Below are positions 34,298-44,007 of a DNA stretch of 64,000 nucleotides, in pieces. Position 1 is the first letter of the stretch; each line of letters starts with the position of its first letter. The notes under the pieces are model-generated. The model saw only the letters and a program-made list of their open reading frames with translations. It was not told where the DNA came from and searched no databases. The DNA is from Gordonia hydrophobica NBRC 16057. GTDB lineage: Bacteria > Actinomycetota > Actinomycetes > Mycobacteriales > Mycobacteriaceae. The position numbers and the translations under genes were made by a program. The stretch is taken from positions 62,001 through 126,000 of the forward strand of contig NZ_BCWU01000007.1 in NCBI RefSeq assembly GCF_001592365.1, read 5' to 3'.

Positions 34298-35410
34298 TCA
34301 CTTGAGCCCGAGGTCCTTCGCCATCATCGGCCAGGTGGTGTGGAGGTCCTTCTGCCAGTACTCCCACGAGTGGGTGCCGACCGGACGGTCGATGACGGTC
34401 GTGTCGACGTCGGCCTTCTTCAGCGCCTGCTGCATCTGAATGGTGCAACTGCGGACGGCGGCCTCGATGACGCCACCCATCACCACCTGATCCATGAGGA
34501 CTGCGGGATCGCCGTGGATCAGGCGAGCATCCAAGGTGTCGTAGCGGCCGGGCAGCCCGGTGCCGGAGGTCATGTACACCTTGACGCCCTTGAGCGCCGA
34601 AGCGTGCAGGTAGGGGTCATTGGCCTTCCAGCCGGGTCCATCGAGCGGTCCCCACATGTTGGTGACGTCGCCGCGGCCGCGATCGCCGATCACCGTTCGG
34701 ATGTACGCCTGTCCCAGCGGGTCGCTGGTCCGCGCGCAGCCGCTGTACGCCGCGACGGACCGATACAGCTTCGGCGCCGCGATCGCGAGATTGAAGACCG
34801 AGGTGCCGGACATGGAGATGCCTGCGATCGCGTTCGCGCCCGTGGCGCCCAGCGCCGCGTCGAGGATCGGCGGGAGCTCCTCGGTGAGGAATGTCTGCCA
34901 CTTGTTGCGGCCGAGCACCGGGTCGTCCCGCTGCCAGTCGGTGTAATAAGAGAAGGCGCCGCCGACCGGGGTCACCACGTTGACGTGCTTGTCGGCGAAG
35001 AAGCGCTTGTAGTCGGTCTTGGCGCGCCAGGTGGCACTGTCCTCGCCACCGCCCGCACCGTTGAGCAGATAGAGGATCGGCGCGGGGTCGTCGCTGTCCT
35101 GCGGGCGCAGCACGTCGAGCGCGATCGTCTTGCCCATCGCACCCGAGTAGACCTCGGCCAGCGATTCGTTGGGCGAGACCTTCGTGAGCGACACCAGCCG
35201 CGACGGCAGCTTCGCCGTCGACGGCTCGTCGGGCGCACTCGTGCTCGGTGCAGCGGTCGTCGGCGCGGAGGTGGTCCCCGGCGTCGTCGGTGCTGCCGCG
35301 GATACTCCCGACCCCGCGAGCGACGCCCCGGCGATCACCGCGGCGCACACGCTCGCCAGCACGACGGTGCGCGAACTGAGCTGACGCACAACTAACCCCT
35401 TCCGCCCCAT
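34298..35410 (-). CDS. secreted mycolyltransferase/esterase of the antigen 85 family
   Basis: 370 residues with a Sec signal peptide (about 1-39, ending SGVSAAAP), a Thr/Pro/Ala-rich linker to about 65, and an antigen-85/corynemycolyltransferase esterase domain. The nucleophile elbow is GISMSGTS (near 197) and the late GTHSWEYW carries the catalytic His. It transfers mycolyl residues between trehalose mycolates and arabinogalactan or trehalose in the cell envelope. A mycolyltransferase implies a mycolic acid cell wall. ATG at 35410 with GGAG. Confidence 0.92.
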   Translation of the reverse strand: MGRKGLVVRQLSSRTVVLASVCAAVIAGASLAGSGVSAAAPTTPGTTSAPTTAAPSTSAPDEPSTAKLPSRLVSLTKVSPNESLAEVYSGAMGKTIALDVLRPQDSDDPAPILYLLNGAGGGEDSATWRAKTDYKRFFADKHVNVVTPVGGAFSYYTDWQRDDPVLGRNKWQTFLTEELPPILDAALGATGANAIAGISMSGTSVFNLAIAAPKLYRSVAAYSGCARTSDPLGQAYIRTVIGDRGRGDVTNMWGPLDGPGWKANDPYLHASALKGVKVYMTSGTGLPGRYDTLDARLIHGDPAVLMDQVVMGGVIEAAVRSCTIQMQQALKKADVDTTVIDRPVGTHSWEYWQKDLHTTWPMMAKDLGLK

Positions 35411-35618
35411 AAATAACTCCAGTCACATAGTAACCACACCTGTCGAAGGTCGCGAAACCCGAACATCAGCCGTCCCCAGACAGTTATCAAAACCACACTG
35501 GAACGGTGCATACAGCGATAACCCGGCGTTTCGCCGCAGCGGAAAGTGTGTTTCCCCTGCCCCTGCTAGTACCCTCTGCAAGGCGACAGCATGCTGTCGC
35601 AAGAATCGAGAAGAATTC

Positions 35619-37082
35619 ATGACGGGATCACCGGTGGTAGAAACCAAAGCGAAGATCGAGGACGCGACAGATCGCGTGACCGACGACGCGGGCACCCGAT
35701 CGGCGACCGGCGAGGCCGCCGCGGCTGACGCCTCCGAGACTCGCCCGGCGCCGAAGAAGAAGGGTGGCGGGCACCTCCACCAAATCGACTTCGTCCGACT
35801 GTTCACCTTCGGCGGCGTCATCCTCGACCATGTGATCCTGGGCATGGCGCCGATCACTGCGATGGCCGCGCAGGGTGTCGGCCTGATGCTGCGCTACACG
35901 CGCTACTGCTTCTTCGCGCTCACCGGATTCGTGCTGACCTACCAGTACCGCAACCGCGAGCTCCATGCGCCGACGTTCTGGCGCAGGCGGTACAAGCTGA
36001 TCGGTCTGCCGTTCCTGGTCTGGTCACTGTTCTATTGGCTCAACCGCCACTATCAACGCGGCGGACTGGACGCGATCGGTGACATCTTCGCCGACGGCGC
36101 AAGCGAACGCCTGGCGCTGAAGAGCCTGGTCTACGACCTCGCCACCGGCAACGCGGCCTACCACCTGTACTTCCTCTCGGTGAGCATGCAGATCTATCTG
36201 GTGTTCCCCGCTGTGCTGTGGGTCATCAAACGGACGTGGGGATACCACCGCTATCTCCTCGCGGTGAGCGGCACCTTCCACATCTGGCTGCTGTTCCACA
36301 TGGTCCGCCCACCCCTTGAGATCTTCCAGAGCGGCGTCCTCGGCCTGATCTGGAGGTACCTCGGCGTCACGCTCTTCCCGTACCAGTTCTTCATTCTGCT
36401 GGGCTGTCTGGCCGCCTACCATTTCGACGCGTTCGGCGCCTTCATGCGGCGCTTCCGCGGACCGTTGGTCGGACTGTCCATCGTGACCATCGTCGTCACC
36501 CTCATCTACTTCGTGATCAACGTGAACGGCGGCGAAGAGATGTTCCGCGCCACCAACGTGTTCATGGTCCACAACTCGTTCATGTTCGTCGGGATCATCA
36601 TCATCCTGTACATCTGCGGCACCATCTGGCAGGAGCGACGCCACCCCGGTTCCGGGCCCGACAAGGTGATGCAGACGGCCGCAGACCGGTCGTTCGGCAT
36701 CTATCTGGCGCACGTCATCGTGTTGTCGACGGTGCTGCAGATCTCGCGCGAACACCTCGACGCCCCGCTGTGGCTCAATCTGCTCGCCACCTATGCGGTG
36801 ACGGTCGTCGTCACCGTCTTCCTGGTGGAGGTCCTGCGTCGCAGCCCGATCAGTCTGGTCACCACCGGCCGCGAACGGATCGACTGGCGCATCCAGCGCT
36901 GGGGTCGCTCCGCGTTCGTCGCGGTGATCGGCGGCGCGATCGGCTTCGCGATCTACGAGACCGTCGGCACCCGCCTCGGCTTCCTGATCACCGCGGTGAG
37001 CGCTCTCCTGCTGCTGTCAGCGATCGTGGTCGGCATCAAGCAGAGCAACGCCGCGCACGACTCGAAGCCGGTCAAGGCCTGA
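35619..37082 (+). CDS. acyltransferase-3 family membrane protein (TmaT-like?)
   Basis: 487 residues: a charged, Ala-rich cytoplasmic N-terminus (about 1-50), then ten or so membrane helices of the acyltransferase-3 (OafA/NolL) family, with HLHQIDFVRLFTFGGVILDH at the start and FWRRRYKLIGLPFLVWSLFY inside. Divergent from the mycolyltransferase gene. In corynebacteria an acyltransferase-3 protein, TmaT, acetylates trehalose monomycolate before MmpL export; the neighbouring mycolyltransferase makes a similar role attractive here, by inference only. Confidence 0.85.
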   Translation: MTGSPVVETKAKIEDATDRVTDDAGTRSATGEAAAADASETRPAPKKKGGGHLHQIDFVRLFTFGGVILDHVILGMAPITAMAAQGVGLMLRYTRYCFFALTGFVLTYQYRNRELHAPTFWRRRYKLIGLPFLVWSLFYWLNRHYQRGGLDAIGDIFADGASERLALKSLVYDLATGNAAYHLYFLSVSMQIYLVFPAVLWVIKRTWGYHRYLLAVSGTFHIWLLFHMVRPPLEIFQSGVLGLIWRYLGVTLFPYQFFILLGCLAAYHFDAFGAFMRRFRGPLVGLSIVTIVVTLIYFVINVNGGEEMFRATNVFMVHNSFMFVGIIIILYICGTIWQERRHPGSGPDKVMQTAADRSFGIYLAHVIVLSTVLQISREHLDAPLWLNLLATYAVTVVVTVFLVEVLRRSPISLVTTGRERIDWRIQRWGRSAFVAVIGGAIGFAIYETVGTRLGFLITAVSALLLLSAIVVGIKQSNAAHDSKPVKA

Positions 37083-37085
37083 TCG

Positions 37086-38009
37086 TCAGATCCTGATCTG
37101 GCTCGCCACCAGGTCGGCGATCCCCGTCTTCCCCGCGGCGTTCGGGTGGAACACCATCTTCTTCCCGAAGCCACGGACCCAGGGCTGCGGACCGCATGCC
37201 GAATGCTCGGCCGCCAGCTGCGTGGTCACCACGTGCTGGGCGCCGGTCCGTGCCGCCACCCGCTGATTGACCTCAGACATCTGCCGGGCGATCTCGGTCT
37301 CCTGGACCACCTGCCAGGGCGCCAGCGGCAGCAGCGAGCACTGCGGCGCGTTGATCGCCACCACCGGGGTGTAGTCCACGAGGACGATCTCGGCGTTGGG
37401 ACCGCGCGCCTTGATCTCGTCGACGGCGCGGATCAACGACGCCTCGAGGCGTGCGTAGTCCGCTGGATTCGGTGGCACCGGGATCAGCCGGCCCGAACCG
37501 CATTTCGCCACTCCCAGCGCACGCATGTTGGTGCACGCCTCGGTCATGATCCGCCCGATGAAGTCGATGTCGTTGCCACCGGTGGTGATGGTCACCAGCC
37601 GAGTGTCGTGGTCCACCGCCTCCACCTGCGGGCGACGCTTGGTCACATGGTGCGATTTCGGGCCCGTGACGAGTTGCGCGGCGGTGGACCCCGAGCAGCT
37701 GACGTCGACCAGCTTCAAGCCAACCTTCTCGGCGAGCTGGCTGGGGTAGTTGTCCGCGGTGCGCAGGCATCGGTGATCGACTACCGGACCTTCACCCGGT
37801 CCCGCGGCGAAGGAACTCCCCATCGCCACGTAGGTCGGTTCGGCAGCGTTCGGATGCGCCGCGTTCACCATCGACGCGGTGCTCGACGCCGGTCCGCCGC
37901 GCGAGGTGGACAGCGCAATTCCGACCAATGCCGTCACGACGACTGCGACGACGACGGCGAGCGCTGCTGCCGGTCTGCTGGTGGAGGGACGCATGAAGGA
38001 AATCTTCAC
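37086..38009 (-). CDS. exported SGNH/GDSL-type hydrolase
   Basis: 307 residues with an N-terminal membrane anchor (about 14-34) and the SGNH blocks: GSSFAAGPG (block I Ser), TGGNDIDF (block III Asn-Asp), and VFHPNAAG near the end (block V His). The Asp normally two residues before the final His is not evident. Cys pairs (HRC, VSC, EAC, AKC, PQC, SAC) suggest disulfides outside the membrane. It resembles actinobacterial secreted lipases/esterases. I keep the GTG at 38009 because AGGTGA precedes it; an ATG at 37994 is the alternative. Convergent with the acyltransferase, 3 bp apart. Confidence 0.85.
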   Translation of the reverse strand: MKISFMRPSTSRPAAALAVVVAVVVTALVGIALSTSRGGPASSTASMVNAAHPNAAEPTYVAMGSSFAAGPGEGPVVDHRCLRTADNYPSQLAEKVGLKLVDVSCSGSTAAQLVTGPKSHHVTKRRPQVEAVDHDTRLVTITTGGNDIDFIGRIMTEACTNMRALGVAKCGSGRLIPVPPNPADYARLEASLIRAVDEIKARGPNAEIVLVDYTPVVAINAPQCSLLPLAPWQVVQETEIARQMSEVNQRVAARTGAQHVVTTQLAAEHSACGPQPWVRGFGKKMVFHPNAAGKTGIADLVASQIRI

Positions 38010-38275
38010 ACATTCACCTGAATAAACACCTAATGCGGCTCCGCAAACGCTGTGTCATGTAAGGAATCCCACGCCTTGGTACCGCCCGGTGGCGTGCGGC
38101 CCCGGCTGTTGCGGCGGGAACACCAAAGGATACGACACGATCTCCCCTCACACGGTCGGCCACGTACGCGGCGACGATCCGCGCGGCACCGGTTGCTGTC
38201 CATCCTAGGTTCGTCGCCGAACCACTCCCCGCGGGGCAGGCCCGGCGGCCGCGCGAACCGAGCAGGCGACGAGAA
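38010..38275. other. intergenic region, no gene seen
   Basis: The stretch should hold the promoter of the SGNH hydrolase gene. I see no ORF with coding character, no tRNA cloverleaf and no strong repeat apart from CCCCGCGGGG near 38228-38237. Confidence 0.5.
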
Positions 38276-38317
38276 ACGCCGACCGCCGTCGGGATCTCTC
38301 CCGACGGCGGTCGGCGT
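38276..38317 (-). terminator. terminator of clpC
   Basis: A 19-bp perfect stem (38276-38294 with 38299-38317; arms ACGCCGACCGCCGTCGGGA and its complement) and TCTC loop. On the minus strand it is followed by TTTCTCGTC. It lies 25 bp beyond the clpC stop and is the longest stem in the window. Confidence 0.85.
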
Positions 38318-38342
38318 CGTTCGTGTCAGCCGATCACCGGGA

Positions 38343-40883
38343 TCAGCTCGCGTCGCCCTCCGACGTCTTCGTGAGCTCCACCGGAGCGTCCGGGACCGCG
38401 CGCGGACGCTCGGAACCGGTGAAGGTGAACTTGGCGTCCTCGCCCGCACCCTCGCCGTCCCAGCCGTCGACGTCGATCAGGATGATCTGGCCGCCCTTGA
38501 TCTCCTCGAAGAGGATCTTCTCCGACAGCTGGTCCTCGATCTCGCGCTGGATGGTGCGACGCAGCGGACGCGCACCCAGCACCGGATCGAAGCCGCGCTT
38601 CGCGAGGAGGTTCTTGGCCTTCTCGGTCAGCTCCAGGTCCATGTCCTTGGTCTTCAACTGCGTCTCCACGCGGCCGATCATGAGGTCGACCATCTCGATG
38701 ATCTCGTCCTGCGTCAGCTGGTGGAAGACGATGATGTCGTCGATGCGGTTGAGGAACTCGGGACGGAAGTGCTTCTTGAGCTCGTCGTTGACCTTCATCT
38801 TCATGCGGTCGTAGTTGGAGCCGCGACCGTCGTCCTTGCTGAAGCCCATGCCGACGGCCTTCGAGATGTCGGCGGTACCCAGGTTGGACGTGAAGATCAG
38901 GACGGTGTTCTTGAAGTCGACCGTGCGACCCTGACCGTCGGTGAGGCGACCGTCTTCGAGGACCTGCAACAGGGTGTTGTAGATCTCCGGGTGGGCCTTC
39001 TCGATCTCGTCGAACAGGACGACGGAGAACGGCTTGCGACGGACCTTCTCGGTGAGCTGGCCGCCCTCGTCGTATCCGACGTACCCGGGAGGGGCACCGA
39101 ACAGACGCGACGCGGTGAAGCGATCGTGGAACTCGCCCATGTCGATCTGGATCAGGGCGTCGTCCTCACCGAACAGGAAGTTCGCGAGGGCCTTCGAGAG
39201 CTCGGTCTTACCGACACCGGACGGGCCGGCGAAGATGAACGAGCCCGACGGACGCTTCGGGTCCTTGAGGCCGGCGCGGGTACGGCGGATGGCCCGCGAG
39301 ACGGCCGAGACGGCGTCGCGCTGACCGATGATCCGCTTGTGCAGCTCGTCTTCCATGCGGAGCAGACGGGTGGTCTCCTCCTCGGTGAGCTTGAAGACCG
39401 GGATGCCGGTCCAGTTGCCCAGGACCTCCGCGATCTCCTCATCGTTGACCTCGGCGACCACGTCGAGGTCACCGGCACGCCACTGCTTCTCACGCTCGGC
39501 ACGCTCGGCGACCAGCTGCTTCTCCTTGTCGCGGAGGCTGGCGGCCTTCTCGAAGTCCTGCGCGTCGATCGCGGACTCCTTCTCCTTGCGCGCATCGGCG
39601 ATGCGGTCGTCGAACTCGCGCAGGTCTGGCGGCGCGGTCATGCGACGGATGCGCATGCGGGCGCCGGCCTCGTCGATGAGGTCGATCGCCTTGTCCGGCA
39701 GGAAGCGGTCGTTGATGTAGCGGTCCGCGAGAGTCGCCGCGGCCGCGAGGGCGCCGTCGGTGATGGACACCTTGTGGTGCTGCTCGTAGCGGTCGCGCAG
39801 GCCCTTGAGGATCTCGATGGTGTGCTCCACCGACGGCTCGCCGACCTGGACCGGCTGGAAGCGGCGCTCCAGCGCGGCATCCTTCTCGATGTACTTGCGG
39901 TACTCGTCGAGCGTCGTGGCGCCGATCGTCTGCAGCTCGCCGCGCGCCAGCTTCGGCTTCAGAATGCTGGCGGCGTCGATCGCGCCCTCGGCCGCACCCG
40001 CACCGACGAGCTGGTGCAGCTCGTCGATGAAGAGAATGATGTCGCCGCGGGTGTTGATCTCCTTGAGGACCTTCTTCAGCCGTTCCTCGAAGTCACCGCG
40101 GTAGCGGCTGCCCGCGACCAGCGAACCGAGGTCGAGGGTGTACAGCTGCTTGTCCTTGAGCGTCTCCGGGACGTTGCCCGCGACGATTGCCTGTGCCAGA
40201 CCTTCGACGACGGCCGTCTTGCCGACGCCGGGCTCGCCGATGAGGACCGGGTTGTTCTTGGTGCGACGGGAGAGGACCTGCATGATCCGCTCCACCTCTT
40301 TCTCACGGCCGATGACGGGGTCGAGTTTCCCCTCGCTCGCGGCGGTCGTGAGATTGCGGCCGAACTGGTCCAGGACCAGCGACGTCGACGGCGTGCCCGA
40401 CTCCGACGAGCGCGCGCCGGTACCGGCCTCGGCAGGCTCCTTGCCCTGGTATCCCGAGAGCAGCTGGATGACCTGCTGGCGGACCTTGTTGAGATCGGCG
40501 CCCAACTTCACCAGGACCTGCGCGGCGACGCCCTCGCCTTCGCGGATCAGACCGAGCAGGATGTGCTCGGTACCGATGTAGTTGTGACCCAGCTGCAGCG
40601 CCTCGCGCAGGCTGAGCTCGAGCACCTTCTTGGCACGCGGGGTGAAGGGGATGTGACCGGACGGAGCCTGCTGCCCCTGACCGATGATCTCCTCGACCTG
40701 ACTGCGGACGGCCTCCAACGAGATGCCGAGCGACTCGAGTGCCTTGGCGGCGACACCTTCACCCTCGTGGATGAGACCCAGGAGGATGTGCTCGGTACCG
40801 ATGTAGTTGTGGTTGAGCATCCGCGCTTCTTCCTGCGCCAGGACGACAACCCGGCGTGCGCGGTCGGTGAACCGTTCGAACAT
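38343..40883 (-). CDS. clpC: ATP-dependent Clp protease ATPase subunit ClpC
   Basis: 846 residues. Duplicated Clp-N repeats ([20 protein letters not shown] and [20 protein letters not shown], about 22-44 and 98-120), D1 AAA+ with Walker A GEPGVGKT (about 213-220) and DELH, a UVR/middle domain ([15 protein letters not shown]), and D2 with Walker [10 protein letters not shown] and [10 protein letters not shown]. It is the unfoldase of ClpP1P2 and adaptor-mediated proteolysis. ATG at 40883 with GGGAGA. It may also serve the ClpP pair at 11460-12664, since no other Clp ATPase is here. Confidence 0.97.
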   Translation of the reverse strand: MFERFTDRARRVVVLAQEEARMLNHNYIGTEHILLGLIHEGEGVAAKALESLGISLEAVRSQVEEIIGQGQQAPSGHIPFTPRAKKVLELSLREALQLGHNYIGTEHILLGLIREGEGVAAQVLVKLGADLNKVRQQVIQLLSGYQGKEPAEAGTGARSSESGTPSTSLVLDQFGRNLTTAASEGKLDPVIGREKEVERIMQVLSRRTKNNPVLIGEPGVGKTAVVEGLAQAIVAGNVPETLKDKQLYTLDLGSLVAGSRYRGDFEERLKKVLKEINTRGDIILFIDELHQLVGAGAAEGAIDAASILKPKLARGELQTIGATTLDEYRKYIEKDAALERRFQPVQVGEPSVEHTIEILKGLRDRYEQHHKVSITDGALAAAATLADRYINDRFLPDKAIDLIDEAGARMRIRRMTAPPDLREFDDRIADARKEKESAIDAQDFEKAASLRDKEKQLVAERAEREKQWRAGDLDVVAEVNDEEIAEVLGNWTGIPVFKLTEEETTRLLRMEDELHKRIIGQRDAVSAVSRAIRRTRAGLKDPKRPSGSFIFAGPSGVGKTELSKALANFLFGEDDALIQIDMGEFHDRFTASRLFGAPPGYVGYDEGGQLTEKVRRKPFSVVLFDEIEKAHPEIYNTLLQVLEDGRLTDGQGRTVDFKNTVLIFTSNLGTADISKAVGMGFSKDDGRGSNYDRMKMKVNDELKKHFRPEFLNRIDDIIVFHQLTQDEIIEMVDLMIGRVETQLKTKDMDLELTEKAKNLLAKRGFDPVLGARPLRRTIQREIEDQLSEKILFEEIKGGQIILIDVDGWDGEGAGEDAKFTFTGSERPRAVPDAPVELTKTSEGDAS

Positions 40884-41281
40884 TGTTCTCCCTCTTATTG
40901 CTTGCGCCCCGGCCGCTGTCACGTCTGTGACGAACTCTGGCGACCAGCCCTGCCTCCACTGTAGTGGTCAATGACGACAACGCCGCTGTTACGCCTAGCC
41001 TCGGGCAGGTGCCCTGGACTGCGACGGGGTTCTGTGGTTGACAACGCCGCGCTCAAGGCCGATGTTCCCGCACCTCTACGCCCTGAGCGAACGAGCGTCA
41101 AGACCGGAGGAACAGCGCCCTTGAAGCGCCCCCAAGGGTCCCGTTCGGGGGCTCGGCATGCCCACGATGATAGCGTGCGACACATCACACCGACCCATCG
41201 GTGCGGAGCACTCCACCGCCACCGACCGGCGTCGTCGCACGTCCCGCCGATCCCGCCGCGGTCACGTGGTTGACTGATCGC
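40884..41281. other. clpC upstream region, no gene seen
   Basis: A 398-bp divergent region. It holds short palindromes GTCAC-N4-GTGAC (40918-40931) and CCACT-GT-AGTGG (40956-40967), the latter overlapping a minus-strand TTGACC that may be a clpC -35. On the plus strand TTGACA is found near 41038. No open frame on either strand looks coding. Confidence 0.45.
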
Positions 41282-42613
41282 ATGTCGCTGCGCGCCCTCT
41301 TGCACCGCCTGCCGTTCGGCATGCCCGCCGTCGCCGCAGTCGGCGCCGTCGCCCTGGTCGTCACCGCGGGCGTCGTGCTGTCCGGGGCGCCCGCGACCGC
41401 ACCCCACGCGTCGGCGCAGGGAGTGCTGGCGAACTACGCGGCGGCCCCCGACGACGCCTGGACGCTGGACGACACCCAACTCCCGGGCGCGGGCGGGCAG
41501 GGGGCGATCACGGTCGCCGCGACCGTCGGCCACGACTGGCTCATCTCGTACCCGGTCGGCTTCAAGCACGAGTTCATGCTCGTCGATTCCCGGTCCGGGC
41601 GGCCGCAGTGGGACGCTCCGATCGACGCCGGATTCGGCGGCTGCGGAATCACCGCGGCAGGCGAGATCGGCTGCGCGATCCGCCTCCAGATCGACGGCCC
41701 GAAGAACGGCTTCTATCTGGCCGACCGATCGACCGGCGAACTCACCGGAGTCGCGGACGCCGACGACACCGCGACCGTCCTCGGATTCGGCCAGAACTTC
41801 GTGCACGTCAATCAGTCGGGCTACCAGGTGAGCCTGCGGACCCCGACCGGCGAGATCCTGTGGAGCCGCACATTCGCCGCCGCCGCGCGGGTCGGCATCG
41901 CCCACGGCGCGCTGGTCGTCGCCACCGCCGACGGCGCGAGCTTCGTCGTCGATCAGCACGACGGCACCGACCGGATCGCCTGCACCCAGTGCTCGATCGA
42001 CAGCTTCCTCACCGGAATCACCGTCACCCGTACCGCACTCGGCGCGGAGTCCGTCACCTTCTACCCCGCCACCGACACGGGGATCGCGGACCGGCCGTCC
42101 GGGACGGCGAAGGACTCGTCGCTGGTCCACGGACCGTCCACCTATCCGGTCATCGCACCGGCGGGCGAGGGTTCCTCGCTCGAAGCCGCTGGACGGTACG
42201 AGGTCGTCGACCCGCGCACCGGTGAGGCGCTGTGGCAGATCGCCGATCCGAACCTGTCGAAGGCGGGAGCGCGTCCCTGCGGATCCACCGTCTCGGTGGC
42301 ACGCAAAGACCGGTCGCGCGTCTTCTTCGATCTGATCGACGGTGGCCGTCGCGGCGCGCTGCCGGCGCCCGCCCTCGACGCGCCCGACGCGAACATCGAC
42401 AACGCCGCGTGCCTCGGCGCCTCCAACGACGTCGTCGTCTTCGCCAACGCGAACCAGCTGACCGCCTACAACGTGGATTCGAGCGGGGTGGATTCGAGCG
42501 GGGTGGATGCGGGACGACCGGCTTGGACACGCCCAATTCTCGGCAGTGCCGAGAACGTGGACGGCACGATCGTGCTCCGTCAGGGCAGTACCCTCACGGC
42601 GCTGCGGCCCTGA
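41282..42613 (+). CDS. membrane-anchored beta-propeller (PQQ/quinoprotein-like) protein
   Basis: 443 residues: one N-terminal membrane helix (about 15-40) with Ala/Val content, then an exported domain with repeated W/G-D-L/TGE blades (LVDSRSGRPQWDAPI, YLADRSTGELTGV, RTPTGEILWSRTF, VDPRTGEALWQIA). The blades resemble PQQ-like or BamB-type beta-propellers. A 15-bp tandem repeat encodes V-D-S-S-G twice near the C-terminus. Function unknown; such proteins often scaffold envelope or redox complexes. Convergent with the HxlR gene. Confidence 0.78.
   Translation: MSLRALLHRLPFGMPAVAAVGAVALVVTAGVVLSGAPATAPHASAQGVLANYAAAPDDAWTLDDTQLPGAGGQGAITVAATVGHDWLISYPVGFKHEFMLVDSRSGRPQWDAPIDAGFGGCGITAAGEIGCAIRLQIDGPKNGFYLADRSTGELTGVADADDTATVLGFGQNFVHVNQSGYQVSLRTPTGEILWSRTFAAAARVGIAHGALVVATADGASFVVDQHDGTDRIACTQCSIDSFLTGITVTRTALGAESVTFYPATDTGIADRPSGTAKDSSLVHGPSTYPVIAPAGEGSSLEAAGRYEVVDPRTGEALWQIADPNLSKAGARPCGSTVSVARKDRSRVFFDLIDGGRRGALPAPALDAPDANIDNAACLGASNDVVVFANANQLTAYNVDSSGVDSSGVDAGRPAWTRPILGSAENVDGTIVLRQGSTLTALRP
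42473..42508 (+). repeat. 15-bp tandem repeat within the propeller gene
   Basis: GTGGATTCGAGCGGG occurs twice in perfect tandem (42473-42487, 42488-42502) followed by a partial third copy. It is in frame and encodes VDSSG units, so copy number could vary without a frameshift. Confidence 0.9.
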
Positions 42614-42628
42614 CCTCGGTCGGCCTGC

Positions 42629-43024
42629 TCAGCGGGCGTCGTACTCCGCGCGCGCGCCGCCGACCGCCCCGACCTGCCCTTCGACGAGTTCGATCAGCCC
42701 GGTCAGCCGCTCGGCCACTGCGCGCCCCATCTCGGTCAGCGAGTATTCGACGCGCGGCGGGATCGCCTGCAGCATCTCGCGATGGACGTAGCCGTCGCGT
42801 TCGAGCGATTGCAGCGTCACCGACAGCATCCGCTCGCTGACCCCGTCGACTCGCCTGCGCAGCGCGTTGAAGCGGAGTTCGCCGTCGAGCAGCGCCACCA
42901 GCGCGAGCAGCCCCCAGCGGCTGGTCACGTTCTGCAGGATCTCGCGCGACGAGCAGTTGCGCGAGAAGACGTCGGCCTCGAGTGTCGGGTCGACGTCGTT
43001 CTCAGACTGCTGGGGTGCGGACAT
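42629..43024 (-). CDS. HxlR-family regulator (QorR-like)
   Basis: 131 residues of HxlR winged helix: the Cys in SRNCSSREIL fits the redox-sensing Cys of HxlR-type regulators, and LRFNALRRRVDGVSERMLSVTLQSLERDG is the DNA-binding core. It is divergent from a quinone-reductase-like gene, the arrangement of qorR-qor2 in Corynebacterium. A TACGAT -10 lies 6 nt before the ATG (43024), so the mRNA is probably leaderless. Confidence 0.88.
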   Translation of the reverse strand: MSAPQQSENDVDPTLEADVFSRNCSSREILQNVTSRWGLLALVALLDGELRFNALRRRVDGVSERMLSVTLQSLERDGYVHREMLQAIPPRVEYSLTEMGRAVAERLTGLIELVEGQVGAVGGARAEYDAR

Positions 43025-43030
43025 GCTGCC

Positions 43031-43036
43031 ATCGTA
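43031..43036 (-). promoter_or_regulatory. -10 element of leaderless hxlR gene
   Basis: TACGAT on the minus strand followed by 6 nt and the ATG at 43024. Confidence 0.45.
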
Positions 43037-43070
43037 CGCTCGTTCTTTTGCCTGTGCTTACGATCACCAT

Positions 43071-43094
43071 TGCACATTACTTTTAGTAAGTGCA
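43071..43094. promoter_or_regulatory. HxlR/QorR-type operator
   Basis: TTACT-N3-AGTAA (43077-43089), flanked by TGCAC (43071-43075) and GTGCA (43090-43094), lies in the divergent promoter region, 36 bp upstream of the reductase gene. Confidence 0.6.
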
Positions 43095-43129
43095 TGATGA
43101 TTGGGAACCAACCGACGAAGGGACATCTC

Positions 43130-43984
43130 ATGACGACCTACGCAGTGACAGGCGCCACCGGCGGACTCGGCGGCAGCGCCGTGACCGCACTCATCGAGCG
43201 CGGCGTCGCCCCCGGCGACATCGTGGCCGTGGTGCGCAACCAGGCCAAGGCCGACGCATTGACGTCCGCAGGCGTGACGGTCCGCGTCGCCGATTACACC
43301 GATCCCGCGGCGCTGCGCTCAGCGCTGGCCGGCGTCGACAAGCTACTCCTGGTGTCGGGTTCCGAGGTGGGCCAACGGCTGCCGCAGCACACCAACGTCA
43401 TCGGGGCCGCAGAAGCCGCACAGGTCGGCTTGATCGCGTACACGTCCATCCTGCGCGCCGACGACACTCCGCTCGCGCTCGCCGACGAACACGCAGCGAC
43501 CGAGAAGCTGCTCGCCGACAGCGGCATCGACACGGTGCTGCTGCGCAACGGCTGGTACTCCGAGAACTATCTCCAGTCGCTCGCCCCCGCACTGGAGTCG
43601 GGTGTGTTCGCGGGCAGTGCGGGCACCGGCTCCGTGGCCCCGGCATCGCGCGCCGACTATGCGGACGCCGCCGCAGCAGCGCTGCTCACCGCGCCGGCGG
43701 GTGCGATCTTCGAGCTCGCGGGCGACGAGCACCTGACGTATGCCGACATCGCTGCCACGTTCGCCGCGGTCGGCGGCAAGCCGGTCGCCTACCAGGATGT
43801 TCCCGAAGCCGACTACGCGGCCGCTCTGGAGGGCGCGGGGATCCCCGGACCGTTCGCCGCGATCCTCGCGAACTCCGACGCAGGCGCCGCGAAGGGCGCC
43901 CTCGACTCCACGTCGACCGACCTCGCGGACCTGCGCGGGAAGCCGTCGACTCCGTTCGCCGAGGTCGTCAAGGCCGCACTGTAA
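43130..43984 (+). CDS. NmrA/QorB-type NAD(P)H quinone reductase-like protein
   Basis: 284 residues; the Rossmann motif GATGGLGGSAV near the N-terminus binds NADPH, and the KLLLVSG and NGWYSENY segments are typical of the NmrA/YtfG (QorB) branch, which lacks the SDR YxxxK pair. Likely reduces quinones under redox stress. AAGGGA precedes the ATG at 43130. It shares an operator region with the divergent HxlR gene, the pair resembling corynebacterial qorR-qor2. Confidence 0.88.
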   Translation: MTTYAVTGATGGLGGSAVTALIERGVAPGDIVAVVRNQAKADALTSAGVTVRVADYTDPAALRSALAGVDKLLLVSGSEVGQRLPQHTNVIGAAEAAQVGLIAYTSILRADDTPLALADEHAATEKLLADSGIDTVLLRNGWYSENYLQSLAPALESGVFAGSAGTGSVAPASRADYADAAAAALLTAPAGAIFELAGDEHLTYADIAATFAAVGGKPVAYQDVPEADYAAALEGAGIPGPFAAILANSDAGAAKGALDSTSTDLADLRGKPSTPFAEVVKAAL

Positions 43985-44000
43985 CCGCGTCGGAACGCGG
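43985..44000. terminator. short hairpin between convergent genes
   Basis: CCGCGT-CGGA-ACGCGG, immediately after the reductase stop. Only 6 bp, so modest as a terminator. Confidence 0.35.
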
Positions 44001-44007
44001 GGGTCGT

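Noticed and set aside
38010..38275. Possible small RNA or tRNA in the gap after the SGNH gene
   Set aside because: I see no cloverleaf, no CCA end and no terminator-promoter pair beyond the clpC hairpin.
38052..40964. A 970-codon plus-strand open frame opposite clpC
   Set aside because: It lies antisense to a full-length, strongly conserved ClpC gene and has no recognisable motif.
40884..41281. An ORF at 40971-41273 (100 codons, plus strand)
   Set aside because: No ribosome site, no domain and composition like non-coding DNA; more likely the upstream regulatory region of clpC.
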